Origin: a virus
DNA: 64,000 nucleotides
Strand: one strand, 5' to 3'
IMG/VR virus record: IMGVR_UViG_3300021197_001995
Location: 62,001-126,000 of that record
In this document: in pieces, positions 60,876-64,000 of the stretch
Layout of the letters: each line of letters begins with the position of its first letter
How positions within the stretch are numbered: the first letter of the stretch is position 1
The notes under the pieces: model-generated
What the model was told of the DNA's origin: nothing
The model's input: the letters and a program-made list of their open reading frames with translations, nothing else
The model's database searches: none
Position numbers and translations under genes: made by a program

Positions 60876-61200
60876 AGAAACCCCAGTGAAAGTAGAAGTC
60901 CTTAAGACTATCTATGATGCAATGATACCAGCTTATCATCGACTAAACTCATTAACACAAGATGTAACGTCAGGAACTTACCCTTTATCTGATTCCGAGA
61001 GGGCTTCGTTGCTGGACGCAACGGCATGTGCCACCACCCTAAAAGCAATCTTTGAAGAGTACTTATCTCAGGCTCTCGAAAGTTCTGTTGATACACTCTA
61101 CTTGCCCAATGCGGAATTCAAGAGTGTATTAACTATGTCAAAAGTAGTAGAGGCGTCACAAAGAGCGACCTACTCCAACGCAGCAATTTGGTCACACTAA
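60868..61200 (+). CDS. Small helical protein, unknown
   Basis: 110 residues, helical, no Cys pair or membrane segment. Overlaps glutaredoxin by eight bases, and its stop shares a base with the next ATG. No family recognised. Confidence 0.5.
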   Translation: MSKETPVKVEVLKTIYDAMIPAYHRLNSLTQDVTSGTYPLSDSERASLLDATACATTLKAIFEEYLSQALESSVDTLYLPNAEFKSVLTMSKVVEASQRATYSNAAIWSH

Positions 61201-61538
61201 TGTCAGTATATTTTGGCGTCTTTCTTTTTTTCTTGGGTCAAACGCTGGGATGGTTTCAGTTAAACACCCAATATTTATCAGAATGGTGGCAGAATAGGCC
61301 CATCGCAGCCGCATTCATAATGGGTGTGCCAACATCTATATCTTTTTGGTATGCCTGGAGAATTATAGTCGAAGCAACGGGGTCTGTATGGACCGCAAGA
61401 TTCATCGGCTCATCCGCAGGTTTAATACTGTTTCCTATTTTGACATGGTTCCTTCTTGGTGAATCAATGCTAACGACAAAAACCATGATCTGTTTTTCTT
61501 TGGCAGTGTTGATAATTCTAATTCAGCTTTTCTATTAA
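61200..61538 (+). CDS. Multi-pass membrane protein, unknown
   Basis: ATG at 61200 overlaps the upstream TAA. 112 residues with about four hydrophobic segments ('VYFGVFLFFLGQTLGWF', 'AAAFIMGVPTSISFWYAW', 'FIGSSAGLILFPILTWFLL', 'MICFSLAVLIILIQLF'). Size and spacing recall small DMT/EamA-half-type transporters, but no signature was found. Could be a superinfection or envelope protein. Confidence 0.5.
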   Translation: MSVYFGVFLFFLGQTLGWFQLNTQYLSEWWQNRPIAAAFIMGVPTSISFWYAWRIIVEATGSVWTARFIGSSAGLILFPILTWFLLGESMLTTKTMICFSLAVLIILIQLFY

Positions 61539-61582
61539 TCTTCGTCTGAAATCAATTAAATCTTAAACCCTTAAGTTACTCC

Positions 61583-61611
61583 TTGACTATTTATAGTAAA
61601 AAGGTTATAAT
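61583..61611 (+). promoter_or_regulatory. Sigma-70 promoter starting at a start codon
   Basis: TTGACT and TATAAT, 17 apart. The A of the ATG at 61618 is seven bases after the -10 box, where transcription would begin, predicting a leaderless mRNA. Confidence 0.75.
61587..61595 (+). promoter_or_regulatory. CTATTTATA element overlapping a sigma-70 promoter
   Basis: CTATTTATA lies inside the spacer of the promoter at 61583, 22 bases before ATG 61618, the same spacing as at 15788. Either or both signals could work at different times. Confidence 0.4.
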
Positions 61612-61617
61612 ACTAGT

Positions 61618-63489
61618 ATGAACTTCAACAACACATGGCGAAACTATGTTCGCACACCAATAAAATCTAAAAACGTCATCCTGATGGAGGAGGGCTATAG
61701 GTTAGCTAACTTGTTAGCAGAAAGCAAAAAGAAACTAGCCAAGGGAAAGTTTGAAATAACAAACGAGTTCGGAGTGGTGGATATCCTAGCGACACAACTG
61801 AAAAGTCAGTTCGGGCCCCAGGGTATGTCAAAATACATAATGTTTGCCTGCAAATGTATGGAAGAATTTTATCAAAAATTTACAATCAAAAACCCAGAAG
61901 GTAAACATGTTATGAAAGACGGTTACACTGCGACGACCTTCTTTGACCAAGTGATGGGTTTAGTCACTGACTTCCATAGAAATCAGCAGAGAATCGATGA
62001 GAAAGACATAAACAAGTATACTTTTGATACCCTCACTCAAAAATTGCAAGCCTTACCGCAGTCCGCCGGCGAAAGAAAGAGGTACATGAAAGACAAAGAG
62101 TTGGCGAAAAAAGACTCAGAACTAGTCTACAGCGATAACGGCATTTTTGCTGTGCGGCCGCTCACAACACAGTCTTCGTGCTACTACGGTCAAAACCCCC
62201 GACTAACAAATTGGTGTATCTCGACGAAATCTAAACTAAATTATTTTAAAAGATACACCGAACAAGAAGGTAAAGCGTTTGTTATAGCTTATTTTTCAGG
62301 TATCCCAGAGGGCAACAAAGACCACTTGATTACTTTAGAGTTTGATCAAGACGGCGATTTAACAATGATATGGGATGCTCCAAACAAATCGCAGGATCCG
62401 GATGATATTTACGAAATCGTAGAGAGACACCTCAAGGGCTTGCAAGAAAAGGAATCTGCCGACGCTATAGCGAATTTTAGAGATGAGCCGAAGTCGATGA
62501 CAGATGCAGGATTAGAATCAAAGGCCTTCTCGATAGTAGAAGAAATTCTGAGGGAGTCAAAGGAATGGATACAACACAACCCGCCACCAGATCCTGAGCA
62601 GGCGACAGAGAGGCGCTGCCAAGAAGCAGAACGAATGGCCAACGAAGAGTACGAGTTTGTTAGTCCGCACTGGGAACTGGGAAACCGAGAACCAGGCGAA
62701 CCGCCTTCTGTTATGTTCTACGCGAACCTGGAGGTACTCTGGGACATAGACACACCGGAGTACGAGGATGCCACAGGTAACGTGTTATTGAACAAAGACT
62801 ATCGTTTCTGGAGAGACTTCGAGTCTAAATTTTCAGAGAATTTGCAAAAAATGGGCCCACCATGGTCTGACATGTCCGGAGAGGTAAACTGCTATACTGA
62901 AGATAACTATGCTAAATTGGAGCTTAGATTCGACGGGTACGATTCTTACCATGGAGAAGATGCAGAAGGTTTCGAGGCCTTTTGTGCAGAAGACTGTAGG
63001 GCCCTGGAGAACCGCGGTGCCCAGATGCAAGAGCTTATGGCAGCAATGCTGAACGCAGAGGCGGGCGTAGATAGAAACAGAGACGAAGATGAAGACGACG
63101 ATTTGCTTGAGAACAAATTCTACCAAGGCTTAGAATCACAACTACTCGGAGAAGAAAAAGGCCGTTCAAGACAGAGAGGCATTTATAAGTTCTATTGCAT
63201 GATTGCTTACAGTTTGACAGCTGAGGGAGAAAAGACTCGTGGCCTCGACGACATTTTAGCAGACATGCGCGCGCTACCAAACGTCACAATCGTTACAGTA
63301 GCTATAAGAAACCAGAAGGTAGCCGACGGCCGATACATCGCAGGTTTGGCTATAAAATTCATACCATCAACACCTGGGGACATGAACACTCCAGAAAATG
63401 TAAAAGCCCGAATAGTCAGAGACATTAAGAGGTTAGAGAACGTCCGTTCTTTGTTTAAGCTCTCTTCCGGAATTATAAGATTGGAGTAG
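61618..63489 (+). CDS. Large conserved phage protein, unknown
   Basis: 623 residues. 'RPLTTQSSCYYGQN' then 'TNWCISTKSKLNYFKRYTEQ' (near residue 183-215) resembles a 'SC-x-YG-x-x-T-x-WC' block seen in other phage proteins of unknown function; the two Cys could pair. A very acidic stretch 'RDEDEDDDLLE' is near 485. No Shine-Dalgarno precedes the ATG; see the leaderless prediction. An in-frame ATG at 61684 is the alternative. Confidence 0.6.
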   Translation: MNFNNTWRNYVRTPIKSKNVILMEEGYRLANLLAESKKKLAKGKFEITNEFGVVDILATQLKSQFGPQGMSKYIMFACKCMEEFYQKFTIKNPEGKHVMKDGYTATTFFDQVMGLVTDFHRNQQRIDEKDINKYTFDTLTQKLQALPQSAGERKRYMKDKELAKKDSELVYSDNGIFAVRPLTTQSSCYYGQNPRLTNWCISTKSKLNYFKRYTEQEGKAFVIAYFSGIPEGNKDHLITLEFDQDGDLTMIWDAPNKSQDPDDIYEIVERHLKGLQEKESADAIANFRDEPKSMTDAGLESKAFSIVEEILRESKEWIQHNPPPDPEQATERRCQEAERMANEEYEFVSPHWELGNREPGEPPSVMFYANLEVLWDIDTPEYEDATGNVLLNKDYRFWRDFESKFSENLQKMGPPWSDMSGEVNCYTEDNYAKLELRFDGYDSYHGEDAEGFEAFCAEDCRALENRGAQMQELMAAMLNAEAGVDRNRDEDEDDDLLENKFYQGLESQLLGEEKGRSRQRGIYKFYCMIAYSLTAEGEKTRGLDDILADMRALPNVTIVTVAIRNQKVADGRYIAGLAIKFIPSTPGDMNTPENVKARIVRDIKRLENVRSLFKLSSGIIRLE

Positions 63490-63490
63490 A

Positions 63491-64000
63491 ATGAAAAAAA
63501 CGCCGCAAGAGTTCAAGAGGGAAAATTTAAAAGAACTCTTAGAAAAGACACTCAAAGCTCAGTCACTAAAATTGCAACCACTAGACATAACAGTAAAAGA
63601 ATCTTGTAACAGCGATTTCACCTCTGTTAGTTTGGCCATAAGTGAAACAACTGGTGGGATACAGAGGCGCACAGAGGTAACAGAAGAGAAAGCAAAAGGT
63701 TTCGTCGACGGAATGTTCAAGGCATGCCACGCGCAATATGTTGAAGGTAGCCCTAGCTTGAGGAATCTAAGGCTTGTGGATTACCAAGTCAATCCAAGTT
63801 TCAAAAAATCAACGGCCGCCATCGGGTCTGACGCGTCAACAGAGGTGGTCATTACCGTCGACGTCATCGACCGCGGCAGCTCAGAATTTAGTTGTACATC
63901 CAGATCTATTCTTCACTCAAGTCTTGTCGCGACGCTCAACGCTTTCGAATTTTATATTAACTGCGATGGCGCCTTCGAAAAGTTGAACTTGATAATAGCT
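63491..64000 (+). CDS. Stand-alone LeuA dimerisation/allosteric domain, 3' partial
   Basis: 170 residues to the window end without a stop, beginning two bases after the previous stop. 'GFVDGMFKACHAQYVEG' near residue 75 and 'LRNLRLVDYQVNPSF' near 93 match the allosteric domain of 2-isopropylmalate or citramalate synthase (GNGPVDA, L-x-D-Y-x-V). 'GSDASTEVVITVDVIDRG' near 115 and 'SILHSSLVATLNAFEFYI' near 140 match 'G-x-D-A-x-A-x-V-x-V' and 'D-x-x-x-A-S-x-x-A-Y-L-x-A-x-N'. No catalytic barrel precedes it here. It might mimic or pair with the host LeuA feedback domain. Confidence 0.7.
   Translation, partial: MKKTPQEFKRENLKELLEKTLKAQSLKLQPLDITVKESCNSDFTSVSLAISETTGGIQRRTEVTEEKAKGFVDGMFKACHAQYVEGSPSLRNLRLVDYQVNPSFKKSTAAIGSDASTEVVITVDVIDRGSSEFSCTSRSILHSSLVATLNAFEFYINCDGAFEKLNLIIA

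Noticed and set aside
63774-63986. 70-codon plus-strand frame near the end
   Set aside because: It lies in another frame within the LeuA-like gene, which has the stronger homology.

Overview
The window is a dense, one-strand stretch of a large T4-like myovirus genome (Caudoviricetes, contractile tail). Every supported gene is on the + strand, many overlap by a few bases, and the largest non-coding gap is about 190 bases, so no stretch above 300 bases lacks a gene. No tRNA, CRISPR array, insertion sequence or intron was seen. T4-type hallmarks recognised from sequence are the large terminase (gp17), portal (gp20), prohead protease (gp21), scaffold (gp22), major capsid protein (gp23), tail sheath and tube (gp18, gp19), ssDNA-binding protein (gp32), UvsX, RNase H, gp41 helicase and a gp46/gp47 recombination nuclease. 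The host is not given. A MopE-type / von Willebrand A lipoprotein of a style common in myxobacteria and related 'deltaproteobacterial' lineages hints at such a host, but this is inference. The canonical anti-Shine-Dalgarno match before the capsid gene only shows a standard bacterial ribosome.

Layout. 1-2836: 3' part of a fused SbcD-SbcC (gp47-gp46) gene. 2846-4223: four small genes, three encoding membrane or secreted proteins that could be a lysis group, and one zinc-ribbon protein. 4268-15713: packaging and head module (terminase, portal, protease, ribosomal protein bS21 homologue, scaffold, capsid). 15820-34913: neck, tail, fibre and baseplate module, including a probable frameshifted tail chaperone pair just before the tape measure protein. 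34846-41271: replication and recombination (minimal family A polymerase, FtsZ/tubulin-like protein, gp32, UvsX, RNase H, gp41). 41255-44459: nucleotide and folding genes (class II ribonucleotide reductase, GroES-like protein, ThyX). 44490-46709: the MopE/VWA lipoprotein. 46700-51937: two conserved unknowns and a full-length family C DNA polymerase (DnaE type). 51948-55045: L,D-transpeptidase-like protein, dUTPase, GMP reductase/IMP dehydrogenase homologue and a minimal sigma region-4 protein. 55125-64000: acidic protein, ClpP-like protease, large unknowns, GroEL, glutaredoxin, membrane proteins and, cut by the window end, a stand-alone LeuA regulatory domain.

Regulation seems to come in two styles. 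In the replication and metabolism region there are near-consensus sigma-70 promoters (35846, 36820, 43123, 48136, 53396, 58421, 61583), several buried in the end of the preceding gene. In the structural region a different repeated intergenic element, consensus AAACTATTTAT, sits upstream of virion operons and may be the phage's own late promoter. Five hairpin/T-run terminators separate units.

Working picture: the phage makes its own nucleotide pool (NrdJ, ThyX, Dut, GMPR/IMPDH-like, Grx), replicates with an unusual polymerase set (DnaE plus a small PolA-like enzyme, alongside gp41, gp32 and UvsX), brings both GroEL and a GroES-like co-chaperonin, and may influence host ribosomes (bS21), transcription (sigma region 4), branched-chain amino acid synthesis (LeuA domain) and cell organisation or surface (FtsZ-like protein, lipoprotein).
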